NCBI RefSeq assembly: GCF_002097535.1
Contig: NZ_CP020772.1
Span: 2,542,001-2,606,000 of the forward strand
Source: Halobacillus mangrovi
GTDB lineage: Bacteria > Bacillota > Bacilli > Bacillales > Halobacillaceae
DNA length: 64,000 nt
Direction: 5' to 3'
Shown here: positions 37,053 to 45,834 of the stretch, one piece after another
How the letters are laid out: the number at the start of each line of letters is the position of its first letter
How positions within the stretch are numbered: the first letter of the stretch is position 1
Notes under the pieces: model-generated
Told to the model about the DNA's origin: nothing
Database searches by the model: none
The model's input: the letters and a program-made list of their open reading frames with translations, nothing else
Made by a program: the position numbers and the translations under genes

Positions 37053-37772
37053 TTAATTATCTAATTTGCGTAGCTCTTGTTTGATTTCAGTCTTCGATTT
37101 CGTTTGATCATCGATTTCTTTAATCACTTTTGCAGGCGTTCCAGCAACCAATGTGTTAGGAGGTACATCTGCTGTTACAATCGATCCGGCGGCTACCACA
37201 GCCCCTTCTCCTACAGTAACCCCTTCCAACACAACAGCATTTGCGCCGATTACTACTCCGTCCTCAATAACGACAGGTTTAGCAGAAGGCGGTTCAATGA
37301 CTCCCGCTAGAACTGCTCCAGCTCCGATATGACAATTTTTCCCTACCGTTGCACGGCCACCAAGAACGACGTTCATATCAATCATCGTTCCTTCACCTAC
37401 TACTGATCCAATGTTGATCATGGCCCCAAGCATAATGACCGCTCCATCTCCGATTTCAACTTGATCACGGATGACAGCACCAGGCTCAATTCGAGCGTTA
37501 ACCTTTTTCAAATCAAGTAATGGAATAGCAGAATTCCTACGGTCGTTCTCAATCACATAGTCATCAATTTGGTCGGCATTCGCTTCAAGAAGCGGCTGAA
37601 TGACTTTCCACTCTCCGAACAAAACACCTGATTTTCCGCTGATAAAGTCTTGAACTTGTTCACCGAAGTCAATACCCTCAAGTTTTTCACCTTTGACATA
37701 TACTTTTACCGGCGTGGACTTTTCACTATTTGAAATGAAAGAGATAATTTCATTAGCATCCATTTGTTTCAC
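37053..37772 (-). CDS. dapH: Tetrahydrodipicolinate N-acetyltransferase
   Basis: Acetylates tetrahydrodipicolinate with acetyl-CoA, opening the acetyl branch of DAP and lysine synthesis. The 239-residue protein has an N-terminal DapH domain ([20 protein letters not shown]) and a left-handed beta-helix of hexapeptide repeats from about residue 90 to 200 ([20 protein letters not shown] and similar). The start is GTG at 37772, 8 nt after AAGGAGG; an ATG three codons later is possible. ykuR follows. Confidence 0.95.
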   Translation of the reverse strand: MKQMDANEIISFISNSEKSTPVKVYVKGEKLEGIDFGEQVQDFISGKSGVLFGEWKVIQPLLEANADQIDDYVIENDRRNSAIPLLDLKKVNARIEPGAVIRDQVEIGDGAVIMLGAMINIGSVVGEGTMIDMNVVLGGRATVGKNCHIGAGAVLAGVIEPPSAKPVVIEDGVVIGANAVVLEGVTVGEGAVVAAGSIVTADVPPNTLVAGTPAKVIKEIDDQTKSKTEIKQELRKLDN

Positions 37773-37840
37773 AACAACGTCCTCCTTATGTACTGATAAA
37801 ATCTTTCACCCTTTACTTTATCAAAGGATTATGACTATTT

Positions 37841-39316
37841 TCAATCTTCTTGTTTAGGTAATTTCAGGATTAAAAAGAAACTGATAATCGCTAAGACTAA
37901 CAAACCTATATATACCATATGCAGCCCGCTGGCTAAGGCGTCCTGTAATATATTTAGAGCTTTTGAGCCAAGTGCTTCTCTATCTGCTTCCTTGAGCAGC
38001 TCATTCGTGGAATCGACAGTATAGGAATCAGGCAGACTGGAATCTTCAATACTCGCCTTGATCCTCCCATTCAAAATCCCCCCTAAAAGAGCAGCACCGA
38101 TCGCACTTCCGATTGTACGCATGAACATATTTGTTGCGGTGGCAATTCCACGCGTTTTCCATCCCACACTATTCTGGATGGATACGATAAACGAAGTGGA
38201 TGAGAGTCCCATCCCAATACCAATAAACAGAGATCCAGATGCCGCAAACCATGGTCCTTTTTCCGGACTTAACATGGAAAAAAGAATTCCCCCGATAATT
38301 AATGAAACCCCTCCAAGGATCGAGGTCGGTCTAAATCCTATCTTTAATAAAAGGTGACCTGCGGAAGTCGAGGCAATAGGCCAGCCGATGGACATTGTAG
38401 TTAACGTAAATCCAGCAATTATGGCAGGCTGTTCCATCACGCCCTGAACAAATGCAGGGAGATAACTCGACACACCAATAAGGATCATCCCTGTTGTTAA
38501 TGAAGTAAGGTTAGCATAACGTATTGATGGAATCGACCATATATGAAAAGGCATCATTGGTTCCTGTGCTTTCCGTTCCTGCTGCATGAATAAGAGAAAT
38601 CCTCCCACTGCAACAATAAGTAAAATCAGCATTGGAAAGGAAACCCATGCTATTCTGACTCCCCCTTCAACTAGAACAACCATGATCGAACTAACTGTGA
38701 GAACCACCCAAAATGAACCAGCTACGTCCACCGAGCGCTTTTCTTTAGTGACTTTCTCGTCGAAGAAGTAAATGATTCCTACCATGGCAAGGAGGCCAAG
38801 AGGTATGTTCATCCAAAACACATAATGCCAACTTAAAATATCAACGAAAAACCCTCCAAGTGCTGGTCCTGTTACTGCAGAGATCCCCCAGACACTTGCA
38901 AGATAGCCTTGAATTTTCGCGCGCTCTTCCTTTGTATAAATGTCTCCTACGATGGTTGTTGCAATGGGCATTAAGGCACCCGCACCTAGACCCTGGATTA
39001 ATCTCGCCCCAATGAGCACCTTCATGGATGGGGCCATTGCAGATAAGACAGCTCCTACAAGGAACAAACCTATTCCAGTAAGGAATATGGGTTTACGCCC
39101 GAAGATATCAGAGAGGCGTCCGAACAACAATACCGTTGCTGCATTTGTCAGTAAATAAGCTGAAAATACCCAGCTATATAAACTGAAACCGCCTAAGTCT
39201 GAAACGATGCTTGGCATCGCTGTAGAAACGATGGTCGCTTCTATCGCTGCTAAAAACATTGCAAGCATAATCGAAGCTAACACATAACCACGATTTTTTA
39301 TGTATCGATCTTCCAT
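37841..39316 (-). CDS. DHA2-family MFS multidrug exporter
   Basis: A 491-residue proton-driven exporter with about 14 hydrophobic segments, as in EmrB/QacA. Motif A reads GRLSDIFGRKP and motif C lies around GPALGGFFVD. The loop between the last two segments carries an acidic stretch (SLPDSYTVDSTNELLKEADREAL). AAGGGGA precedes the start. It is monocistronic, ends 68 nt before dapH and has a strong terminator region at its far side shared with darB. Substrates cannot be inferred; no TetR or MarR regulator is next to it. Confidence 0.85.
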   Translation of the reverse strand: MEDRYIKNRGYVLASIMLAMFLAAIEATIVSTAMPSIVSDLGGFSLYSWVFSAYLLTNAATVLLFGRLSDIFGRKPIFLTGIGLFLVGAVLSAMAPSMKVLIGARLIQGLGAGALMPIATTIVGDIYTKEERAKIQGYLASVWGISAVTGPALGGFFVDILSWHYVFWMNIPLGLLAMVGIIYFFDEKVTKEKRSVDVAGSFWVVLTVSSIMVVLVEGGVRIAWVSFPMLILLIVAVGGFLLFMQQERKAQEPMMPFHIWSIPSIRYANLTSLTTGMILIGVSSYLPAFVQGVMEQPAIIAGFTLTTMSIGWPIASTSAGHLLLKIGFRPTSILGGVSLIIGGILFSMLSPEKGPWFAASGSLFIGIGMGLSSTSFIVSIQNSVGWKTRGIATATNMFMRTIGSAIGAALLGGILNGRIKASIEDSSLPDSYTVDSTNELLKEADREALGSKALNILQDALASGLHMVYIGLLVLAIISFFLILKLPKQED

Positions 39317-39339
39317 AGACTTTCCCCTTCATCCAAAAA

Positions 39340-39370
39340 AATAGATGGCATCATGATGATGCCATCTATT
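39340..39370. terminator. Terminator between darB and MFS gene
   Basis: A perfect 31-bp palindrome, 15-bp arms (AATAGATGGCATCAT and its complement) around one base. It lies after darB on the minus strand; some sequence also precedes the MFS gene, so darB transcripts should stop here. Confidence 0.85.
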
Positions 39371-39388
39371 CTAACATAGGTTTATTCA

Positions 39389-39859
39389 TTAGTCGTTGTC
39401 GTTTAATAGATGTTTAAGTGTTTCGTGATAATGCTTACTAAACTGCTTCAAAATCGTCCGGCGAGTTACGATTCCATCAAATTCTCCATCCTCGTTTGTA
39501 ACACAAACAAAAGGAAAATCAATTAATTTATGCAGGGCATCAATCATATTATCGTCTAAATTCAGACAAGGTACATCTGTGTCCATAATTTCTTTAACTT
39601 GAATTTCCGATAGCCGGTTAAGTTCAAAGTCTTCAATCCCCAATGTTTCTTCTAGAATTTTTGTTTTGCTAATAACCCCTTGAAATTTATACGTAGGGTC
39701 AAGAACCGGAACAGCTGAGTATCCAGATTTTACAAGGACAAGCAAAGCATGTTCCAAAGGATTTCCTACTTGTACGTGGGCCACTTTCTCAGAAGGTATC
39801 ATAATATCAGATACCTGAGGAATATCAAGTTCCAATCTTTCTTTTTCTAAACTTACCAT
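39389..39859 (-). CDS. darB: c-di-AMP-binding CBS protein DarB (CbpB)
   Basis: A 156-residue protein made of two CBS domains (about residues 12-75 and 85-145). In B. subtilis DarB/CbpB (YkuL) binds c-di-AMP and, when free of it, stimulates the Rel (p)ppGpp synthetase and pyruvate carboxylase. The segment EKVAHVQVGNPLEHALLVLV is nearly identical to the family. Length and chromosomal position match ykuL. With KtrC in the same window it gives two c-di-AMP targets, relevant to potassium control in a halophile. Confidence 0.9.
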   Translation of the reverse strand: MVSLEKERLELDIPQVSDIMIPSEKVAHVQVGNPLEHALLVLVKSGYSAVPVLDPTYKFQGVISKTKILEETLGIEDFELNRLSEIQVKEIMDTDVPCLNLDDNMIDALHKLIDFPFVCVTNEDGEFDGIVTRRTILKQFSKHYHETLKHLLNDND

Positions 39860-40118
39860 AGTAATCTTTCACTCCTTTATATCGAGCAACTGAAGGAGCA
39901 GTTAGAGACGCTCTTGTGAACCATGAATAGTTTAACATACATCGAAACAAATCTCGACCTGCAAATTCCGACAAACCTCTCCTTACAAACTCTTTAGCCC
40001 TATTCTTTACCCCGGGCATCCAACTGGATAAACCTGTAAAATGATTTTTTCCTTTGATAAGTTTTTTCTAAGGCGTATAATGGAAACAATCCACCGATAT
40101 TGGAGCTGAATTAGAATT

Positions 40119-40754
40119 ATGACCACTCATACATTTTCAAAACGCGAAGAAATCGCCAACGCGATTACCCACGGCATCGGTGCGATATTAAGCGTAGCGA
40201 TGCTTGTTCTCTTAATTGTTTTTGCAAGTATTGAAGGGAATGCCTGGCATTTAGTCTCTGTAACGATTTATGGAATCACGATGCTTTTACTTTATGTATC
40301 TTCGACGCTCGTTCATAGTTTCCCCCCAGGAAAAGCCAAAGATCTCTTTGAAATTTTTGACCATTCAGCCATTTATTTGTTTATCGCAGGAACCTACACT
40401 CCGATTTTACTCGTCCCACTAAGAAGTACCCTCGGATGGACGCTGTTCGGTATCGTCTGGGGAATGGCGATACTTGGGATCATATTTAAAGTGTTCTTTG
40501 TGAAAAAATTCGTTATCCTATCCACCGTTTTTTACGTGCTGATGGGATGGCAAATCATCCTTGCATGGGGCCCATTGACCGCTGAAGTTCCAGCGGCCGG
40601 AATTACTTATCTAGTTGTCGGTGGGGTGATGTACTCCATAGGCGCCATTTTTTACGTATGGCGAAGCTTTACCTATCACCACATGGTCTGGCACTTGTTT
40701 GTTCTTGGAGGATCAATACTCCATTTTTTCTCTATCTTCTTTTATATCATTTAA
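40119..40754 (+). CDS. Hemolysin III / PAQR-family membrane protein (TrhA-like)
   Basis: A 211-residue protein with seven hydrophobic segments. The family metal-site pattern is visible: EEIANAITHGIGAIL near the N-terminus, SSTLVHSFPPGKAKDLFEIFDHSAIYLFIAGTYTP-type centre, and HHMVWHLFVLGGSILHFFSIFF at the end. Bacterial TrhA proteins affect membrane lipid homeostasis (unsaturated fatty acids); the older hemolysin name is historical. It is monocistronic, plus strand, divergent from darB. Confidence 0.85.
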   Translation: MTTHTFSKREEIANAITHGIGAILSVAMLVLLIVFASIEGNAWHLVSVTIYGITMLLLYVSSTLVHSFPPGKAKDLFEIFDHSAIYLFIAGTYTPILLVPLRSTLGWTLFGIVWGMAILGIIFKVFFVKKFVILSTVFYVLMGWQIILAWGPLTAEVPAAGITYLVVGGVMYSIGAIFYVWRSFTYHHMVWHLFVLGGSILHFFSIFFYII

Positions 40755-40758
40755 TGAA

Positions 40759-40790
40759 AAAATGCTCAGGCATACGTCTGAGCATTTTTT
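40759..40790. terminator. Bidirectional terminator after PAQR gene
   Basis: An 11-bp perfect stem AAAATGCTCAG / CTGAGCATTTT with an 8-nt loop and T run, between convergent genes. Confidence 0.88.
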
Positions 40791-40801
40791 ATTATAAGGA
40801 A

Positions 40802-41236
40802 TTACTTATCTGTCTTCAGCCGCCGCTCTTCCTCTAAAAACTCAGCAAAGAGGTTTATCGAAGAAAAGGGCTCCTTTACAATCAATTCCATGTAATTTTT
40901 TCTTTTATGTTCATGCATGACTTCGGTTTTTCGAATTCGTTCCTTAATGAATTGAACACTTGTGGCTTGAATTTCTTTATATAGAAATTTAACTTCTCTT
41001 TGAAGGGCAAGTCCAAACGCACCTACGATACTAAAGAAGAGGAGAGGAAAGATGTAAATGGGTTCTGTCTTTCCAGCTAAAAATAAACTAAGTATATTAA
41101 TGAAAGAAATAGGTATTGCGATGAAAGATAGTAATGCATATCCTCTCATTTTTTTGAAAAGCGGCTTGGTGACTTTATCCAGTTCTTTAAATTCATCTAC
41201 AATATAAGCGGGCAAATGTTTATGTTTAGATTTCAT
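40802..41236 (-). CDS. DUF5392-like membrane protein
   Basis: A 144-residue protein with two membrane helices in the first half (about residues 33-55 and 62-80), flanked by charged helices, and a cytosolic tail rich in Glu, Lys and Arg. It resembles the DUF5392 family (B. subtilis YwnF) by length and by this layout; I am not certain of that family call. GGGAG precedes the ATG. It is a single gene, function unknown. Confidence 0.6.
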   Translation of the reverse strand: MKSKHKHLPAYIVDEFKELDKVTKPLFKKMRGYALLSFIAIPISFINILSLFLAGKTEPIYIFPLLFFSIVGAFGLALQREVKFLYKEIQATSVQFIKERIRKTEVMHEHKRKNYMELIVKEPFSSINLFAEFLEEERRLKTDK

Positions 41237-41295
41237 GTGCTCCCAACTTTCTTCAATCTAAATGGCTCTTTTCTTTCATCTTTACCCATAAAAAT

Positions 41296-41325
41296 AGCGA
41301 TCTATACCATGAAGTATAGATCGCT
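41296..41325. terminator. Orphan hairpin terminator
   Basis: A 12-bp perfect stem AGCGATCTATAC / GTATAGATCGCT with a 6-nt loop; the minus strand continues into ATTTTTA. No recognised gene ends here: it lies upstream of the DUF5392 gene. It may end a small RNA starting between 41330 and 41500, or be a remnant. Confidence 0.5.
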
Positions 41326-41469
41326 TTACTATTTTATGACACTCGCTTATTCAAAAGAAATTAGCAACCAAGCACCTCCATATTTCATTCATTATCTTCT
41401 AATCTCAAATTGTTTAAATAAAACCTGCCTTTATTATTTTGCAACCTGTAATAAAGTTCATAAAAACTA

Positions 41470-41498
41470 TTGACCCGCATTTCCACGACTAATAAAAT
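41470..41498 (+). promoter_or_regulatory. Sigma-A promoter of the broken YczE-like gene
   Basis: TTGACC, a 17-bp spacer and TAAAAT. The predicted start is only about 13-14 nt before the ATG at 41518, leaving almost no leader. Confidence 0.6.
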
Positions 41499-41517
41499 TG
41501 CCGAATAATAAAATTCC

Positions 41518-42189
41518 ATGCTCGATATGTATAAGAAAGTTCCGGGTAAAATGATCTATCGAATGTCTATTTATATACTAGGAATGGTTATTAATTTTTT
41601 TGGTGTGGCCCTATTAATCAACGCTACACTAGGTGCAGGTTTCTGGACAGCCCTGTTTACAGGGCTATCTGATCGGTTTGGCTTTACCGTCGGGATCTGG
41701 TATGCGCTTTTTCAGCTTCTCTTCATTTTCATTAATAGTTGGCTGACTAAACAAAAACCGGAAGTAAGAGCGATCATGCCACTCGTCTGAGAAGGTCTGA
41801 TCTTAGATTTTGGGGTAGAAATCGTCTTTAAAAACATGAGCCTAGTCTCAGCACCATTTGCTCTTCAGGTGATAACGATGGTAATCGGAATTAGTTTCAG
41901 TGCATTAGGAGTAGCCATCTATATCCTGCCACAGCTTCCAAGAGCACCTGTGGACCAACTGTTTCTTGCTATCGCAAAAAGGTTTAACATCAGTCTCCGT
42001 ATGAGCCAGACTTCTGTCGCGGTAACTACCTCTACAAGTGCTCTCTTGATTGGAGGCCCCGTCGGACTAGGGACGATAGCAGGAGCCGTTTTTGCCGGAC
42101 CGCTTATCCAGTACTTTTATACTTCAGGTTATCCATTGTATTATTTGTATCACCCTTACTATCAGAAGAGATTTGAGCCTGTCTTTTAA
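41518..42189 (+). pseudogene. YczE-family membrane protein gene broken by an in-frame TGA
   Basis: One continuous frame encodes an integral membrane protein of about 223 residues like B. subtilis YczE, but codon 91 (41788-41790) is TGA. The first part (residues 1-90) has two membrane helices, including MVINFFGVALLINATLGAGF. After the stop the same frame continues through EGLILDFGVEIVFKN into the rest of the family (LPQLPRAPVDQLFLAIAKRF and GGPVGLGTIAGAVFAGPLIQ). Since both halves are in one frame, a single C-to-T change from CGA (Arg) would explain it. No clear ribosome site precedes the ATG. Either a recent nonsense mutation or a sequencing error. Confidence 0.8.
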
Positions 42190-42256
42190 ATAGAAGTTTA
42201 AGATGATTCCGTATTATTTATGCAAGTTGCCAGGTACCTTTCCTTTAATAAAGCAG

Positions 42257-42287
42257 AAAAGACACGCTCTGAGAAAGCGTGTCTTTT
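42257..42287. terminator. Terminator of formaldehyde dehydrogenase gene
   Basis: A 12-bp perfect stem AAAAGACACGCT / AGCGTGTCTTTT with a 7-nt loop, between convergent genes. Confidence 0.9.
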
Positions 42288-42314
42288 AATACATTTGATA
42301 AATAATATTTGCAT

Positions 42315-43526
42315 TTAGTTTTTCAGCAGTCCATGAGGATCTAATACAAATTTCTTAGCCACACCACTATCAAACTCATCATATCCGCGAGGAGCGTCTT
42401 CGAGACCGATCACCGTGGCATTTACGGCTTTAGCAATAGTTGCTTTGCCTTTTAATATCGACTTCATCAATCCTCTATGATATCGCATAACTGGCGTCTG
42501 TCCGGTTACAAAACTTTGGGCTTTTGCCCATCCTAACCCGAAATCTAATTTCAACGCTCCACGTCTTGCATCTTCATCTGAAGCTCCTGGATCTTCCGTT
42601 ACATATAAACCCGGGATACCTAAACCTCCGCCAGCGCGAGTCGCTTTCATAATTGAATTGAGCACAGTTGCTGGAGCTTCTTGGTGATTGTGCCCATGGG
42701 CTTCAAACCCAACACAGTCGACGGCAGCATCTACTTCAGGCACTCCAAGTATTTGATCGATTTGTTCAGTTATATTATCGTGCTTACTGATATTAATAGT
42801 CTCACAGCCAAAACTTTGGGCTTGTTGGAGTCGCTCATCAATAAGATCTCCTACGATTACGGTAGATGCTCCTAATAGTTGCGCGGAATGAGCAGCTGCC
42901 AATCCAACGGGACCAGCCCCTGCGATATATACCGTGGAACCCATTTTCACCCCAGCGCTATAGGCACCATGGAAGCCCGTGGGGAAAATATCTGAGAGCA
43001 TTGTTAAATCGAGCATTTTTTCCATTGCCTCATCTTTGTCCGGAAATTTTAACACTTGAAAATCTGCATAGGGAACCATCACATATTCTGCTTGTCCTCC
43101 TACCCATCCGCCCATGTCGACATAACCGTAAGCAGATCCAGGACGATCAGGATTAACGTGTAAACAAATATGTGTATTTCCTTCTATACAATTTCGGCAG
43201 CGGCCACAAGCAATATTAAATGGAACCGAAACTAAATCACCTTTTTTCACAAACTCTACATCGCGCCCGGTCTCAATGACTTCCCCTGTTATTTCATGGC
43301 CAAGCACAAGACCTTCAGGAGCTGTTGTCCGACCACGCACCATATGCTGGTCACTGCCGCAAATGTTTGTGGAAACGACTTTTAAAATCACCCCATGTTC
43401 ACACTTACGACCGACATTTTGAGGGTTAACACCAGGACCGTCCCGTAAAACCAATTCTGGAAAGTCAATATCTTTTACCGTAACTCCGCCATTTCCTGTA
43501 TATGCCACCGCACGATTGTTACTCAT
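42315..43526 (-). CDS. fdhA: Glutathione-independent formaldehyde dehydrogenase (zinc alcohol dehydrogenase family)
   Basis: A 403-residue MDR enzyme that oxidises formaldehyde with NAD without added thiol, as Pseudomonas putida FdhA. It has the catalytic zinc ligands in NICGSDQHM and LGHEITGEV, the structural zinc cysteines in NIACGRCRNCIEGNTHIC, the family-specific long segment PDRPGSAYGYVDMGGWVGGQAEY, and the NAD-binding VYIAGAGPVGLAAA. ATG 43526 follows AGGAGG by about 9 nt; an upstream ATG at 43556 lies before that site. It is a single gene and may protect from formaldehyde or act as a general aldehyde dismutase. Confidence 0.88.
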   Translation of the reverse strand: MSNNRAVAYTGNGGVTVKDIDFPELVLRDGPGVNPQNVGRKCEHGVILKVVSTNICGSDQHMVRGRTTAPEGLVLGHEITGEVIETGRDVEFVKKGDLVSVPFNIACGRCRNCIEGNTHICLHVNPDRPGSAYGYVDMGGWVGGQAEYVMVPYADFQVLKFPDKDEAMEKMLDLTMLSDIFPTGFHGAYSAGVKMGSTVYIAGAGPVGLAAAHSAQLLGASTVIVGDLIDERLQQAQSFGCETINISKHDNITEQIDQILGVPEVDAAVDCVGFEAHGHNHQEAPATVLNSIMKATRAGGGLGIPGLYVTEDPGASDEDARRGALKLDFGLGWAKAQSFVTGQTPVMRYHRGLMKSILKGKATIAKAVNATVIGLEDAPRGYDEFDSGVAKKFVLDPHGLLKN

Positions 43527-43838
43527 CAACTTGGTACCTCCTATTGTTTTGAGCATTTAGTAAAACCCAATCTAAACCAAGCAAAGACCAACCAACATGT
43601 TGTGGTGAAGCCTTACCCCTCCTTTATGTACGAGCAGCAAACAAACTTTTTTAACATCATCCCAAGATTGACTAATTTCCATTTATTACAACTTAATTCC
43701 CACTTCCAAATACTACTAAACAATTTATTTCGAAATAAAAGTATTTCATTATTCCTCTACGCACACATTTTCTTAAGTAAGGATGGACAATGATTCTGAC
43801 AACATACCGCTACTTATCTGTGTCTTAACTTCATTATG
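43527..43838. other. Intergenic region between fdhA and the LytTR gene
   Basis: About 310 bp, AT-rich, between divergent genes. I see no gene. It must hold the fdhA promoter; the LytTR promoter begins at its right edge. Confidence 0.4.
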
Positions 43839-43867
43839 GTGACAATTCATAAGGGTCGAACTATACT
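43839..43867 (+). promoter_or_regulatory. Sigma-A promoter of the LytTR/DUF3021 operon
   Basis: GTGACA, a 17-bp spacer and TATACT; predicted start about 30 nt before the LytTR start codon. Confidence 0.65.
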
Positions 43868-43903
43868 AACTTTAGATAGTGTCAAGCAAGGAGGGATTAG
43901 TGA

Positions 43904-44362
43904 ATGAAGGTTTTACTTGACGTAGATGGTACACACGAAGAAACTACGGTTACGATTCACTGCAAGGAAGTTAACGACTCTATTAAAGAGATCCTTAATT
44001 ATCTTAATGAAAGAAAAATAGAGTTTATCCTTGGCAAAGATGGGGAGAGGCAGCACATCCTTAAGCCTGAGGAAATTCATTTCTTTCATGCTAAAGGGGA
44101 CTATGTACACGCCCTAACAGCACGCGGGGATTTTAAAATAAAAGAAAAGTTGTATGAATTGGAACAACTTCTCCCTGCGCACCGTTTTATACGACTATCA
44201 AAATCCGTTATTGCAAACCTCTATGAAATCAGCCATTTTGAGCCATCTTTCCATGGAACTTTATGCGTTAACTTTAAATCTGGCGTGAAAGAGTATGCCT
44301 CTAGACACTACGTTGGAAAAATTAAGGAAGTATTAAAAATGAACAGGAGGGAGAGTAAATGA
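43904..44362 (+). CDS. LytTR DNA-binding transcriptional regulator without receiver domain
   Basis: A 152-residue protein. Residues 1-50 form a short alpha/beta segment rather than a response-regulator receiver. Residues from about 50 to 147 are a LytTR domain with LKPEEIHFFHAKGDYVHALT, HRFIRLSKSVIANLYEI and the closing GTLCVNFKSGVKEYASRHYV. AAGGAGGG precedes the start. The gene overlaps the next one by 4 nt (ATGA). LytTR regulators coupled to a membrane protein form LytTR regulatory systems such as HdrRM and BrsRM in streptococci, where the membrane protein holds the regulator back. The target genes are unknown; autoregulation is typical. Confidence 0.88.
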   Translation: MKVLLDVDGTHEETTVTIHCKEVNDSIKEILNYLNERKIEFILGKDGERQHILKPEEIHFFHAKGDYVHALTARGDFKIKEKLYELEQLLPAHRFIRLSKSVIANLYEISHFEPSFHGTLCVNFKSGVKEYASRHYVGKIKEVLKMNRRESK

Positions 44363-44772
44363 AAACCTTTTTATTTAAAAGTATGATGGGGATTTTCTTT
44401 GGAGCGTTCGTCACTGTAGTAGTGACCTATGCCACAGTAATCTTCGGAGAGGGGAACATGCTTGATGGTAAGCAGTTCATAAAAGATTCAGCCGGTTATA
44501 TCCTATGTGCCTGGTTGTTTACGGTTTCTCCTCTCTACTTTGAAATCAGGTCATTAAATCTTGCCATACAAACTATTCTCCATTTCACCACTGTCACCAT
44601 TCTTTATTTTATCTTATCACTAGGATTTGGCTGGATTCCGCTGCAATTTAAGAACATACTGATGTTTTTTTCGGTCGCTATTTTCATCTATGCGGTTAGT
44701 TGGATTTGCTTTTACCTGTATTTCAAAAATATATCTAAAAAAATGAACCGTGAACTAAAACACATCAAATAA
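44359..44772 (+). CDS. DUF3021 membrane protein, partner of the LytTR regulator
   Basis: A 137-residue protein with four predicted membrane helices and a basic C-terminal tail (KNISKKMNRELKHIK). Size, topology and the 4-nt overlap with a LytTR gene fit DUF3021 proteins, which are regularly found behind LytTR-only regulators in Firmicutes. By analogy with HdrM/BrsM it should bind and inhibit the regulator at the membrane and release it on a signal; this is inference. Confidence 0.8.
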   Translation: MKTFLFKSMMGIFFGAFVTVVVTYATVIFGEGNMLDGKQFIKDSAGYILCAWLFTVSPLYFEIRSLNLAIQTILHFTTVTILYFILSLGFGWIPLQFKNILMFFSVAIFIYAVSWICFYLYFKNISKKMNRELKHIK

Positions 44773-44783
44773 TATATGTCCTG

Positions 44784-44816
44784 CAGCTAAGTCTAAAAAG
44801 ACCTTAGCTGTTTTTT
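44784..44816 (+). terminator. Terminator of the LytTR/DUF3021 operon
   Basis: Stem CAGCTAAG / CTTAGCTG (with an internal mismatch in the loop-proximal part) followed by six T residues. Confidence 0.8.
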
Positions 44817-44880
44817 CTAATAAAAAAAACCCACCTCAAATAGATGAGAGTTTAGATGGCTATGTATCTTTAAGTAGTTT

Positions 44881-45690
44881 CTAAATAGGATCCTCTGTCC
44901 TTGGTTTTGCCGGGTCACAAGAAGGATAAGGCTTATGCGTCGATTCCGCCAGTTTATACAAGTAATAGCATTCTTCACGAAACATGTGGTCCGCCATTAA
45001 TCCCGAAAATGTACCTAACAAAGTTTCGGATAGTTCCATTTCTTCTAACTCGCTGAGAAAAGTTTTAAACAACTTCATTTCCAGTTCTACGTCACTATTA
45101 AACCTTCTAAGGGCAGGAAATGATTCCAAGTTCGTTCGTAAATAACCGGTTAGTTCTACCGATTTTAAATAAAATTGCTCAAAATGCTTCGTGAATTCTT
45201 CACTCTTCTTTTTCATGCGTTTCTCTACTCCATCTAACTGATCATTGATTGCACCTGCGTGGCCTGAGGCATCCAATAACCATAACATATGGTGATGCAG
45301 TTCATGAAAAACCGGTGGAAGATCTCCTTTGCCAAGAAAGCCAATGACTAATAAATACTCCTCAAGTTCATTAACCATATGATTGAAAAAAGTAGGAGAT
45401 AAGTGGATACCCACCTCACCTTTCAACTGACGTTCAAGTAATGAAAGCTTAAACTTACGAAACTCCCGTACAACTTTACCTACCTGATTAGTAAACTCTT
45501 GGATCTCCCCCATCTGATTATTACGGGCGGCTTTTAAGGATTGATCAAACACTTCAACATATTTTTTTGCCTTTTGAATCGCTTCATCTTCTGATGGATA
45601 TAATGCATCCCGAATGAAGCGTGCATGATCGCCAAGGATTTGTAACCAGAACATATGCTCAAATTGGGCACTTTCCTTATACGTCTTCAT
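44881..45690 (-). CDS. DUF2935 helical (ferritin-like) protein
   Basis: A 269-residue soluble, all-helical protein. It has two DUF2935-like halves: residues 8-125 (EHMFWLQILGDHARFIRDAL) and 135-255, which ends with LMADHMFREECYYLYKL. The spaced Glu and His residues (EHMFW, GDHARF, FHELHHH, ADHMFREE) could bind a di-metal centre. Members occur widely in Bacillus and Clostridium, but no function is established. GGAGGTG precedes the ATG. It is a single gene. Confidence 0.8.
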   Translation of the reverse strand: MKTYKESAQFEHMFWLQILGDHARFIRDALYPSEDEAIQKAKKYVEVFDQSLKAARNNQMGEIQEFTNQVGKVVREFRKFKLSLLERQLKGEVGIHLSPTFFNHMVNELEEYLLVIGFLGKGDLPPVFHELHHHMLWLLDASGHAGAINDQLDGVEKRMKKKSEEFTKHFEQFYLKSVELTGYLRTNLESFPALRRFNSDVELEMKLFKTFLSELEEMELSETLLGTFSGLMADHMFREECYYLYKLAESTHKPYPSCDPAKPRTEDPI

Positions 45691-45789
45691 AAGTCTTCAC
45701 CTCCCAATTAAATATATGGTGGCTGTAGAGTGGTTCATTCCAAAAATCTTGTGTATTCATAATCGAGTTAAGTGTACCTTCCAAAAAAA

Positions 45790-45820
45790 GGGGAAACATC
45801 GATCGCATCGATGTTTTCCC
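45790..45820 (-). terminator. Terminator of the 44-residue membrane peptide gene
   Basis: Stem GGGAAACATCGAT / ATCGATGTTTTCCC (one bulge) with a 3-nt loop and seven T residues after it on the minus strand. Confidence 0.85.
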
Positions 45821-45834
45821 GGATTAACCTTTTT

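Noticed and set aside
39825..40019. 64-codon minus-strand frame ahead of darB
   Set aside because: It overlaps the darB start and ribosome site region, with no ribosome site or family pattern of its own.
41788..41790. Programmed read-through or selenocysteine at the TGA in the YczE-like gene
   Set aside because: No SECIS-like hairpin follows directly, the family has no selenoprotein, and a simple nonsense change is enough.
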